NCBI GenBank assembly: GCA_937880705.1
Contig: CALGRZ010000087.1
Span: forward strand, 1-8,935
Source of the DNA: an uncultured Alistipes sp.
GTDB taxonomy: Bacteria; Bacteroidota; Bacteroidia; Bacteroidales; Rikenellaceae
DNA length: 8,935 bases
Direction: 5' to 3'
The notes beneath the pieces are model-generated. The model was given only the letters and a program-made list of their open reading frames with translations, had not been told where the DNA came from and searched no databases. The position numbers were made by a program, and so were the translations under genes. Shown one piece after another: positions 1 through 6,708 of the stretch. Numbering within the stretch: position 1 is the stretch's first letter; each line of letters begins with the position of its first letter.

Positions 1-133
1 CTCTGTATTTTTCTTCAAAGCTCACCAACTGGGAGGCAATTCCCACAAAGCCCCGGCAGCTTTCCAGGCCATTTTCCTGGAGTCGCTTGCCCTGGATGGT
101 ATTTAGGGGCAGGAAGGTGGCACGTCCGCCACC
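1..133 (-). CDS. smc: Chromosome-segregation SMC protein, hinge-domain fragment (partial, likely foreign to the rest of the window)
   Basis: Reverse-strand reading from about 133 down to 1 is open for about 44 codons and runs off the window edge. It begins GGRATFLPLN and continues with features of the SMC hinge: a short TIQGKRL segment, then GFVGIASQLVSFEEKYR. The GRATFLPL motif followed by GxxGxAxxLVxxxxxY is characteristic of the flexible hinge of bacterial SMC, the ATPase that forms condensin with ScpA and ScpB, and it resembles Firmicutes/Clostridia proteins most (family knowledge). Only the hinge is present; the ATPase head and coiled coils are absent. Codon choice (all glutamates GAA) differs from the GAG-rich genes to the right. 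The upstream part of the frame is replaced by amylase sequence, so this is a broken piece, not a functional gene. Family identity is fairly sure; the species origin is inferred. Confidence 0.82.
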
Positions 134-136
134 GGT
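118..136. other. Chimeric junction between SMC fragment and amylase gene
   Basis: The SMC reading frame on the minus strand remains convincing up to about 133, and the amylase frame on the plus strand is plausible from about 122 onward, with an in-frame stop at 104-106 just before it. Two unrelated partial genes therefore meet head to head with no intergenic sequence. The exact breakpoint cannot be placed better than roughly 118-136, because both frames can be read through the shared GC-rich stretch. No insertion-sequence end, attachment site or inverted repeat is visible here, which favours an assembly or cloning artefact over a natural rearrangement. Confidence 0.7.
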
Positions 137-2509
137 ACGCTTCAGGTGGGCGATAGCTGCGAGGTACAGGTTAAGCAGCAGGAAGCTACGTCGGTGACCC
201 TCTACAAGAACGACGAGCAGGTGGCTACCACCTCGGAGACTACGCTGAACTATACGTTCGAGGCTATGGTTGCCGAAGATGTGGTCTTCAAGGCTGTGGC
301 TACGGATGGTAGCCAGAGTGTCGAGAAGAGCATCTCTATCGCCGTGTTGGGTGCTACCGAGCAGGCTACACGTCCCGCAGGTGCCGAGGATGGCGTGACG
401 GTCGAGGGTGCAGATGCCACCTTCGTGCTCTACGCCCCGGGCAAGCAGAGCGTGGTGCTGCTGGGTGAGTTCAACGACTATAAGCCCTCGAATGACTACC
501 TTATGAAGCGCGATGGCGACTACTTCTGGACTACGGTTGAGGGCCTCGAGAGCGGTGTTGAGTATGGTTACCAGTATCTGGTCAATGGCGAGGTGCGTGT
601 GGGTGACCCCTACTCGGAGAAGATCCTCGACCCCTGGAACGATAAGTGGATCGATGCATCGGTATATCCCAACCTTAAGGCATACCCCGCGGAGTACACT
701 ACGGATGTGGTGTCGGTATTCTCGTATGGCGAGGCCGAGTATCAGTGGCAGGTGAGCGACTTTGACCGCCCCGCCGAGAACTCGCTGGCTATCTATGAGC
801 TGCTGGTGCGTGACTTCACCACCGAGCGTTCTATCGATGCGGTGACAGCCAAGCTTGACTATCTCGATGAGCTGGGTATCAACGCCATCGAGCTGATGCC
901 TATTCAGGAGTTCGACGGTAACGATTCGTGGGGCTACAATCCCTGCTTCTTCTTCGCAGCCGATAAGGCCTACGGTACGAAGGATGCATACAAGCGTTTC
1001 ATCGACGAGTGCCATAAGCGCGGCATCGCCGTGATCCTCGACGTGGTCTTTAACCACGCCACGGGTCAGTTCCCCTATGCCAAGATGTGGTGGAATGCGG
1101 GCTCGAACTGCACAGCTGCCGACAACCCCTTCTTCAACGTCACGGCAACGCACAACTTCAGCGTCTTCCACGACTTCAACCACCTCTACCCGAAGACCCG
1201 CTCATACTTCCGCGATGTGCTTCAGTTCTGGTTGGAGGAGTACAACGTCGACGGCTTCCGCTTCGACCTCACCAAGGGCTTTGTGCAGAACCCCTCGAAC
1301 TACGATGCAAGCGGTTATAGCGCAGAGCGTATCGGCATCCTCTCGGACTATGCCAACGCCATCCGCGAGGTTGAGCCCGATGCCTATATCATCTTTGAGC
1401 ACTTCTGCGACCAGTCGGAGGAGGATGAGCTCTACGATAAGGTGGGCGGTCTGTGCTGGAATAATGGTGCCATGGGCGGCTATGGTGAGAGCGTCATGGG
1501 CTGGTACGACGATGGCTCGATAGATGGCTTCTGGGGCCTTATGGGTGACTTCCAGAACAATAACTGGAGCAACGACATCGCCTTCGTGCAGAAGGATGGC
1601 TACTTCGTGGCCGAGGATGTCATCTTTGCCGATGCCAATAAGGAGGGTTGCGCTTTCAAGGTGCGCAAGAACCGCAATTGGGATACGTCGTATGGCGTTG
1701 CAAGTGCCTCGACACGCTACAATCTGGGCACCGAGATCGCACTCACGGGCACAGCCAATGTTACGATGAATGCTACGGCAGGTGTCAAGTACGACTTCTA
1801 CTTCAACCCCGAGACCATGAAGATCTATGTCATGGAGGATGGTGCGAAGCCCGCACAGGCCAAGCTCCAGAGCGTTACCCGCGCCGGCAACCAGTCTAAC
1901 TTCTCGGGCTACAAGCGTGGCCGTATCAACAATATCGAGACTCACGACGAGGAGCGCATCGCATATAAGGCCATCACGCATGGTCAGACATGGGTCATGG
2001 GCGACTGGTCAGCAATCTCGAAGCGTCTGCAGGCTGTCTACGCCTTCCACTTCCTGCTGCCCTATCCCCGCATGATGTGGCAGTTTGGTGAGCTGGGCTA
2101 CGACTTCTCGATCAACATGAACGAGGATGGCGTTCTCGGCACGGGCGATGAGTACCGCACCCACCGCAAGCCTATCCGTTGGGACTACTACGACAACGCC
2201 GACCGCAGGGCTATCTACGACGCTTTGTCGAAGATTATCAGCTGGCGTACCTCGCACGAGGAGATTTACGCAGAGGACAATGTGAAGGTGCACACGCTCA
2301 ACGTCAGCGATAGTCACATGTCGGGTAAGACGTTGGTTATGGATAATGTCATCGTCGTGGCTAACTTCACGGCTGCAGCCTCTACCACCAAGGTCAATAT
2401 TCCCGCTGCGGGCCAGTGGCAGAACCTGCTCACGGGCCAGAGCGTGACACTCTCATCGGAGCATAGCGTCGCTCTCGAGCCGCACGACTATGTGATCTAC
2501 GTTCGCTAA
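122..2509 (+). CDS. GH13 alpha-amylase-family glycoside hydrolase, N-terminally truncated, with SusE/F-like insertion
   Basis: Hydrolyses or rearranges alpha-glucans such as starch; relatives are usually cell-surface or periplasmic enzymes of Bacteroidetes starch-use systems. Residues are numbered from the GTG at 146. 1-68 is an Ig-like beta domain and about 85-170 a CBM48/E-set-like domain. The barrel starts near 213. Conserved GH13 regions are DVVFNH (299-304), GFRFDLTKG (370-378, nucleophile D374), IIFEHF (415-420, acid/base E418) and ETHDEER (598-604, D601), so all three catalytic acids are present. A starch-binding-like module interrupts the barrel at about 459-565. The C-terminal beta domain spans about 705-787. 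GTG 146 is probably not the true start: the Ig-like domain begins abruptly, the frame is open from 107, and no signal peptide or lipobox is present. The real 5' end was lost at the junction. Exact substrate and GH13 subfamily are not assigned. Confidence 0.9.
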   Translation, partial: TSATGTLQVGDSCEVQVKQQEATSVTLYKNDEQVATTSETTLNYTFEAMVAEDVVFKAVATDGSQSVEKSISIAVLGATEQATRPAGAEDGVTVEGADATFVLYAPGKQSVVLLGEFNDYKPSNDYLMKRDGDYFWTTVEGLESGVEYGYQYLVNGEVRVGDPYSEKILDPWNDKWIDASVYPNLKAYPAEYTTDVVSVFSYGEAEYQWQVSDFDRPAENSLAIYELLVRDFTTERSIDAVTAKLDYLDELGINAIELMPIQEFDGNDSWGYNPCFFFAADKAYGTKDAYKRFIDECHKRGIAVILDVVFNHATGQFPYAKMWWNAGSNCTAADNPFFNVTATHNFSVFHDFNHLYPKTRSYFRDVLQFWLEEYNVDGFRFDLTKGFVQNPSNYDASGYSAERIGILSDYANAIREVEPDAYIIFEHFCDQSEEDELYDKVGGLCWNNGAMGGYGESVMGWYDDGSIDGFWGLMGDFQNNNWSNDIAFVQKDGYFVAEDVIFADANKEGCAFKVRKNRNWDTSYGVASASTRYNLGTEIALTGTANVTMNATAGVKYDFYFNPETMKIYVMEDGAKPAQAKLQSVTRAGNQSNFSGYKRGRINNIETHDEERIAYKAITHGQTWVMGDWSAISKRLQAVYAFHFLLPYPRMMWQFGELGYDFSINMNEDGVLGTGDEYRTHRKPIRWDYYDNADRRAIYDALSKIISWRTSHEEIYAEDNVKVHTLNVSDSHMSGKTLVMDNVIVVANFTAAASTTKVNIPAAGQWQNLLTGQSVTLSSEHSVALEPHDYVIYVR
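1520..1840 (+). other. SusE/SusF-like carbohydrate-binding module inserted in the GH13 barrel
   Basis: This is a domain within the amylase gene (residues about 459-565). It starts with FWGLMGDFQNNNW, continues through GYFVAEDV and FKVRKNRNWDTSYG, and ends in FYFNPETMKIYVM. This order (WG-x-G-x-F-x-N-N-W, FK-x-R-x-N-x-x-W-D-x-x-YG, then a D/N-P-E-T strand) matches the starch-binding repeats of the outer-membrane proteins SusE and SusF as I know them. It lies between the acid/base glutamate E418 and the region-IV HD pair (600-601), where related enzymes usually have a short loop. It probably helps hold starch near the active site. The domain match is from motif recognition only. Confidence 0.68.
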
Positions 2510-2534
2510 ACCAAGTAATGTAAGTATATCAAGG

Positions 2535-2568
2535 GCGAGGCCCGGGGGTGCATACCCTCGGGCCTCGC
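2535..2568. terminator. Bidirectional hairpin terminator between convergent genes
   Basis: A 14-bp inverted repeat pairs 2535-2548 with 2555-2568 around a 6-base loop. Pairing is complete apart from one G·T wobble, and the stem is very GC-rich. It sits 25 bases after the amylase stop codon and 33 bases beyond the sulfotransferase stop codon on the other strand, so it can serve both genes. Neither side has a long T-tract, so it may not be a classical intrinsic terminator in both directions. Confidence 0.72.
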
Positions 2569-2601
2569 TGTTGTCGGCTATGTGTGGCACGAGGCTGTAG
2601 C

Positions 2602-3702
2602 CTACAGCTCATAGTTCCACCTGTCGAGGGTGGCCTTGCACCACTTGTTGACGAGCTTGACGATGTGGTCGTCGTATTTGTAGGAGTTCTTCTTGTGGCC
2701 TCGCTTCTTGCCGGCGTATGCCTCGACACGCGGGCGTACAGCCTCGAAGTCGCCCAGCGACAGCTCCTTGTATATGCGCTCGGTGGCAGCTATGGGGTCG
2801 GCCTCGACATCCTCGAAGCGTATCTCGATGAGGTTGCCCTCGGGGATAAGCCCCTTGTCGCGCTCGTAACGCTCCACCAGAGCCTTATAGTTCTTGAGCA
2901 CCTCCTCTTCGAAGTGCTCCTCATCGAAGTGTTGCAGTGTTGTTGAGCATGCCGTGCGACGGAAGAAGTCGCATGTCGAGCGGATGACGGTGTAGGGGTT
3001 GCGCACCAGGTAGATAAACTTGGCATCGGGCCACAGCTCCAGCAGGGTGCTTATGCGTGCCGTGTGCGGAGGGTTCTTCGAGAGGAAACGCTCCTTGTGC
3101 TGCACGTTGAGCGATATGCGCACGAGCTTATCCATGGCGGCCTTGAACTCCTCTCGCTCGGCGGGCGTGAGAGAGTCGAGCAGTAGGCCATAGTCGCGGT
3201 AGTAGTCCATGCGTCGTGGCAGCGTGAGGAAGTGGTAGTGGGCTATGGGGGTCATGTTCGAGAGGGCGATCTCCTCCTCCTGGGGTATGTCCACACCCAG
3301 CTCCATCTTATCTGTGGCGCGTGTCGAGGGCATGAAGAGCTTGACCACCTGACGGAAGAGTCCGTAGCCACGCAGCATGACGTGCGGGAAGACCGTCTGG
3401 TAGGTTGTGCAGTAGCCAAAGCGTTCGTCCTGCGTGAGGATGTTGTGCAGGTATGTGGTGCCACTGCGCCAGTGACCGATGATAAATACCGGTGCCGGCA
3501 TAGGGTCCTTCTGCGTGCGCTCGTAGGCACGGCTGTTCCAGCGGTAGAGGGGCGAGAGCAGTCGTTGCACGAACTTCGTGGTGGCTATCTTACGTCGATA
3601 GCCATCCTCGTGGGTTACACCCTCCATGACACGGTCATAGGTGTTGCGGTCGGCACCCACCAGGGTGCTGACGGGCAGCTTCTCGAAGTTTAGTATTCCC
3701 AT
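2602..3702 (-). CDS. PAPS-dependent sulfotransferase (Sulfotransfer_3-like)
   Basis: Transfers the sulfonate group from PAPS to an acceptor hydroxyl, giving a sulfate ester and PAP. It has 366 residues, with no signal peptide or membrane segment, so it acts in the cytoplasm. The 5'-phosphosulfate-binding loop is PVFIIGHWRSGTTYLHNIL (71-89, core GHWRSGTT 76-83). SKNPPH (208-213) and the 3'-phosphate-binding segment YLVRNPYTVIRST (231-243) complete the PAPS site. The C-terminus is basic (GKKRGHKK, 331-338) and ends RWNYEL. The ATG at 3702 follows the cysN stop by only 5 bases, so it is last in the operon and co-translated or tightly coupled. Its donor is made by the three genes before it. The acceptor is unknown: a steroid or other small molecule, as for the Bacteroides thetaiotaomicron enzyme BT_0416 (from memory), or a surface glycan or lipid, are the main options. 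Confidence 0.9.
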   Translation of the reverse strand: MGILNFEKLPVSTLVGADRNTYDRVMEGVTHEDGYRRKIATTKFVQRLLSPLYRWNSRAYERTQKDPMPAPVFIIGHWRSGTTYLHNILTQDERFGYCTTYQTVFPHVMLRGYGLFRQVVKLFMPSTRATDKMELGVDIPQEEEIALSNMTPIAHYHFLTLPRRMDYYRDYGLLLDSLTPAEREEFKAAMDKLVRISLNVQHKERFLSKNPPHTARISTLLELWPDAKFIYLVRNPYTVIRSTCDFFRRTACSTTLQHFDEEHFEEEVLKNYKALVERYERDKGLIPEGNLIEIRFEDVEADPIAATERIYKELSLGDFEAVRPRVEAYAGKKRGHKKNSYKYDDHIVKLVNKWCKATLDRWNYEL

Positions 3703-3707
3703 ACGCG

Positions 3708-5135
3708 CTACTGCTTAAGACACTCAATGGTTATGCCGTTGCGCTTTGAGAGCTGCTTGCAGAACTCCTCGACAGCATCCCAGTGCTCGGGCTCCACGCC
3801 ATACTCCGAGAGGCGAATGGTGGTGGCCGCAGCGATGGCCGAGGCCTCGGCCTCGTCGATGATCATGCCGACGGCCGAGGTGAAGTTCGTCACAGGGTCG
3901 ATGACCACAAAGGCTCCCGTCTGTCGGTTCTCGCCATAGCGGTCAAACATCAGCGTTGAGGCTGTGGTGATGCGTACTTCGGCAATCTCGTTAAGACGCA
4001 TGCCCTCGGTGGGGAGCTTCGTGCCCGTGTTTATATCTACGCGGTACTCCACCGCGGTGATGTGGGCACGGGTGGTATTTGTCGTGTGCTTCAGGTAGAA
4101 CGACTTTGACATATCCATGGGCTGCTCGTCCATCCACACCATCATGGCACGCAGGTGGTGACCCACCATGGGCTGATCGTCGGGGTGTACAAGCATGTCG
4201 CCACGCGACAGGTCTATCTCATCCTCCAGGGTGAGGGTCACGGATTGTGGTGCGAAGGCCTCCTCAAGATCGCCATCGTAGGTTACGATCTGCTTCACGC
4301 GCGAACGCTTACCCGACGGCAGGGCCATCACCTCGTCGCCCACCTTCACCACGCCCGAAGAGATCTTGCCGGCGAAGCCGCGGAAGTCGAGGTTGGGGCG
4401 CAACACATACTGCACAGGGTAGCGCAGCGAGTGCATGTTGATATCCTGGTCTATGGGCACGGTCTCGAGGTACTCCATCAATGAGGGGCCCTCGTACCAG
4501 GGTGTGCGTGCGCTATGCTCCACGACGTTGTCGCCCTCGAGTGCCGAGAGGGGTATGCACTGCAGGTCGGGAATTACGATCTGCTGCGTTGCAAGCCACT
4601 CCTTGTAGTCGTTGACGATGCTGTCGAAACGCTCCTGGCTGAACTCCACCAGATCCATCTTGTTTACGGCCAGCACCAGGTGGCGGATGCCCAGAAGGGA
4701 GACTATGTAGCTGTGGCGACGTGTCTGTGTTACGACGCCCTGACGTGCATCGACAAGGATGATGGCCAGGTTGGCTGTCGAGCCTCCGGTGATCATGTTG
4801 CGGGTGTACTGCTCGTGTCCCGGGGTGTCGGCGATGATGAACTTACGACGATTTGTCGAGAAGTAGCGGTACGCCACGTCGATGGTTATGCCCTGCTCGC
4901 GCTCGGCCTTCAGGCCGTCGCACAGTAGTGCGTAGTCTATGCAGTCGCCGGCGTTGCCCACACGCTTGCTGTCGCGCTCCAGGGCCTGCAGCTGGTCTTC
5001 GTAGAGTCGTTTGCTGTCGAAGAGCAGACGTCCGATGAGTGTCGATTTGCCATCATCTACCGAGCCTGCCGTAAGTAGGCGCAAGAGGTCCTTGCGCTCG
5101 TCTTGTGCCAAGTATTCTTCAATGCTTAATGCCAT
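3708..5135 (-). CDS. cysN: Sulfate adenylyltransferase subunit 1 (GTPase subunit)
   Basis: GTPase partner of CysD in ATP sulfurylase: GTP hydrolysis drives formation of APS from sulfate and ATP in the cytoplasm. All EF-Tu-type GTPase motifs are intact in 475 residues: G1 GSVDDGKST (24-32), the switch I region EREQGITID (78-86), G3 [12 protein letters not shown] (103-114), G4 NKMD (158-161) and G5 SAL (197-199). Beta-barrel domains follow from about 235 to 440. The length equals that of stand-alone CysN; there is no CysC fusion, because cysC is a separate gene here. The last ~35 residues (from EYGVEPEHW) form a small helical-looking tail that I do not recognise. The start at 5135 lies 27 bases after the cysD stop, with no strong ribosome-binding site, which is normal for Bacteroidetes. 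Third enzyme gene in the sulfation operon. Confidence 0.96.
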   Translation of the reverse strand: MALSIEEYLAQDERKDLLRLLTAGSVDDGKSTLIGRLLFDSKRLYEDQLQALERDSKRVGNAGDCIDYALLCDGLKAEREQGITIDVAYRYFSTNRRKFIIADTPGHEQYTRNMITGGSTANLAIILVDARQGVVTQTRRHSYIVSLLGIRHLVLAVNKMDLVEFSQERFDSIVNDYKEWLATQQIVIPDLQCIPLSALEGDNVVEHSARTPWYEGPSLMEYLETVPIDQDINMHSLRYPVQYVLRPNLDFRGFAGKISSGVVKVGDEVMALPSGKRSRVKQIVTYDGDLEEAFAPQSVTLTLEDEIDLSRGDMLVHPDDQPMVGHHLRAMMVWMDEQPMDMSKSFYLKHTTNTTRAHITAVEYRVDINTGTKLPTEGMRLNEIAEVRITTASTLMFDRYGENRQTGAFVVIDPVTNFTSAVGMIIDEAEASAIAAATTIRLSEYGVEPEHWDAVEEFCKQLSKRNGITIECLKQ

Positions 5136-5162
5136 GATAGTTGCTCTTTACTTGTTCTACGT

Positions 5163-6068
5163 TTAGAAGTATCCCTCGCGCTTCTTCTGCTCCATGCTTC
5201 CCTCCTGGTCGAAGTCTATGACGCGCGTTGTACGCTCCGACTTTGTCGTTGTCATCATCTCCTCGACGATCTTCTCGATGGTGTCGGCCTCGGAGTCTAT
5301 GGCACCCGTCAGGGGGTAGCAGCCGAGGGTGCGGAAGCGCACCTTGCGCATCACAGCCCTCTCGCGCAGCTCCAGAGGCATGCGGTCGTCATCGGCCATG
5401 ATGAGGTTGCCGTCGATCTCTACTATGGGTCGCTCCTTGGCGTAGTAGAGCGGTACGATGGGTATCTTCTCCATGCGTATGTACTGCCATACGTCGAGCT
5501 CGGTCCAGTTCGAGAGGGGGAAGACGCGGATGCTCTCGCCCTGGTTTATGCGGGTGTTGTAGACATCCCACAGCTCGGGACGCTGGTTCTTGGGATCCCA
5601 CTGCTGGAACTCGTTTCTGAAGGAGAATATACGCTCCTTGGCGCGGCTCTTCTCCTCGTCGCGGCGTGCACCACCAAAGGCGGCGTCGAAGCCATGCTTC
5701 TTCAGTGCCTGAAGCAGCGCCTGTGTCTTCATCAGGTCGGTGTGCACCTTGCTGCCGTGTGTGAAGGGGCCAACGCCCTCCTCGTAAGCCCTCTTGTTGT
5801 ACTCCACGATGAGGTTCCAGTTGTGCTCGCGGGCGTAGCGGTCGCGGAACTCGACCATCTCCCTGAACTTCCACATCGAGTCGATGTGCATCAGCGGAAA
5901 GGGCACCTTGCCCGGAGCAAAGGCCTTCTCGGCGAGGCGCACCATCACCGAGGAGTCCTTGCCTATGGAGTAGAGCATCACGGGGTTGCGGAACTCGGCC
6001 GCCACCTCACGGATGATATGTATCGACTCTGCTTCGAGAGCCTTCAGATGACTCAATGAGTATGACAT
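5163..6068 (-). CDS. cysD: Sulfate adenylyltransferase subunit 2 (ATP pyrophosphatase-type)
   Basis: Catalytic adenylyltransferase subunit that joins sulfate to AMP from ATP, working with CysN. It has 301 residues, the usual CysD length. The PP-loop is [10 protein letters not shown] (33-42), a variant of SGGKDS typical of Cys[17 protein letters not shown] (131-146) and the invariant-looking C-terminus [11 protein letters not shown] (291-301) are also CysD signatures, distinguishing it from the related PAPS reductase CysH. The ATG at 6068 lies 3 bases after the cysC stop (6072), so the two are almost certainly co-transcribed and translationally coupled. No key residue appears to be missing. 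Confidence 0.97.
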   Translation of the reverse strand: MSYSLSHLKALEAESIHIIREVAAEFRNPVMLYSIGKDSSVMVRLAEKAFAPGKVPFPLMHIDSMWKFREMVEFRDRYAREHNWNLIVEYNKRAYEEGVGPFTHGSKVHTDLMKTQALLQALKKHGFDAAFGGARRDEEKSRAKERIFSFRNEFQQWDPKNQRPELWDVYNTRINQGESIRVFPLSNWTELDVWQYIRMEKIPIVPLYYAKERPIVEIDGNLIMADDDRMPLELRERAVMRKVRFRTLGCYPLTGAIDSEADTIEKIVEEMMTTTKSERTTRVIDFDQEGSMEQKKREGYF

Positions 6069-6071
6069 AGC

Positions 6072-6674
6072 TTAAAGTTTAATTCGGTTAATGATTACTT
6101 CGAGCACACGCTCTACGGCCTGCTCTACCGTCATAGATGTGGTGTCGATGCGCAGTGCCGGCGATGCGGGCTCCTCGAAGGGTGCCGATATGCCGGTGAA
6201 GTTACCTATCTCGCCACGTCGTGCCTTGGCATATAGGCCCTTGACGTCGCGTCGCTCGCACTCCTCCAGAGGCGTGGCAACGTATATCTCGGCAAAGTCC
6301 TCGGGGGTGATTATCTCCTCGGCCAGTCGACGCAGCTCGTTTGTGGGGGAGACGAAGGCTGCGAGGATGACCACGCCTGTCTGGGTGAAGAGCTTCGACA
6401 CCTCGGCGATGCGGCGTATGTTCTCGCGGCGATCCTCCTCCGAGAAACCGAGGCCGCGGTTGATGCCCATGCGCACGTTGTCGCCATCGAGGATGCGGCA
6501 GAGGATGCCCATGGCCGAGAGCCTACGCTCCAGGGCTATGGCTATGGTGCTCTTGCCCGAGCCCGAGAGGCCCGTGAACCACACCGTCAGGCCATGCTGC
6601 TGTAGCTGCCGCTCCTTGTCCTCCCGGGACTCCATGCGGTCGAAGATTGGGTGTATGTTGTGTTGGCTGTTCAC
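6072..6674 (-). CDS. cysC: Adenylylsulfate (APS) kinase
   Basis: Phosphorylates APS at the 3' position to make PAPS, the donor used by the sulfotransferase at the end of the operon. Motifs in 200 residues: Walker A GLSGSGKST (35-43), DGDNVR (63-68), the FVSP active-site segment (107-110; the Ser is equivalent to the phosphorylated Ser of other APS kinases), and the RDVKGLYAKAR lid region (142-152). The start is a GTG at 6674. The next in-frame ATG (residue 14) would remove NIHPIFDR, a segment that I recall being conserved in Bacteroides CysC, and an in-frame stop lies upstream at 6695-6693, so GTG is preferred. It starts 34 bases after the permease stop and abuts cysD with a 3-base gap. Confidence 0.95.
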   Translation of the reverse strand: MNSQHNIHPIFDRMESREDKERQLQQHGLTVWFTGLSGSGKSTIAIALERRLSAMGILCRILDGDNVRMGINRGLGFSEEDRRENIRRIAEVSKLFTQTGVVILAAFVSPTNELRRLAEEIITPEDFAEIYVATPLEECERRDVKGLYAKARRGEIGNFTGISAPFEEPASPALRIDTTSMTVEQAVERVLEVIINRIKL

Positions 6675-6708
6675 TATGGTATGTTTTTGGGGTTAATCAT
6701 GCTATACA

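Noticed and set aside
146..148. GTG at 146 as the true start of the amylase
   Set aside because: It falls at the start of an Ig-like domain strand, the frame stays open and plausible back to about 122, and there is no signal peptide. The gene is better read as truncated by the upstream junction.
1202..1981. Long minus-strand open frame (259 codons) opposite the amylase
   Set aside because: It lies entirely antisense to the GH13 catalytic barrel, has no recognisable domain and a composition typical of a mirrored GC-rich gene.
3232..3693. Plus-strand open frame opposite the sulfotransferase
   Set aside because: Antisense shadow of a gene with intact PAPS-binding motifs; no domain recognised.
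3708..6674. Operon as assimilatory sulfate reduction for cysteine
   Set aside because: No PAPS reductase, sulfite reductase or cysteine synthase gene is present, and the cluster ends in a sulfotransferase.
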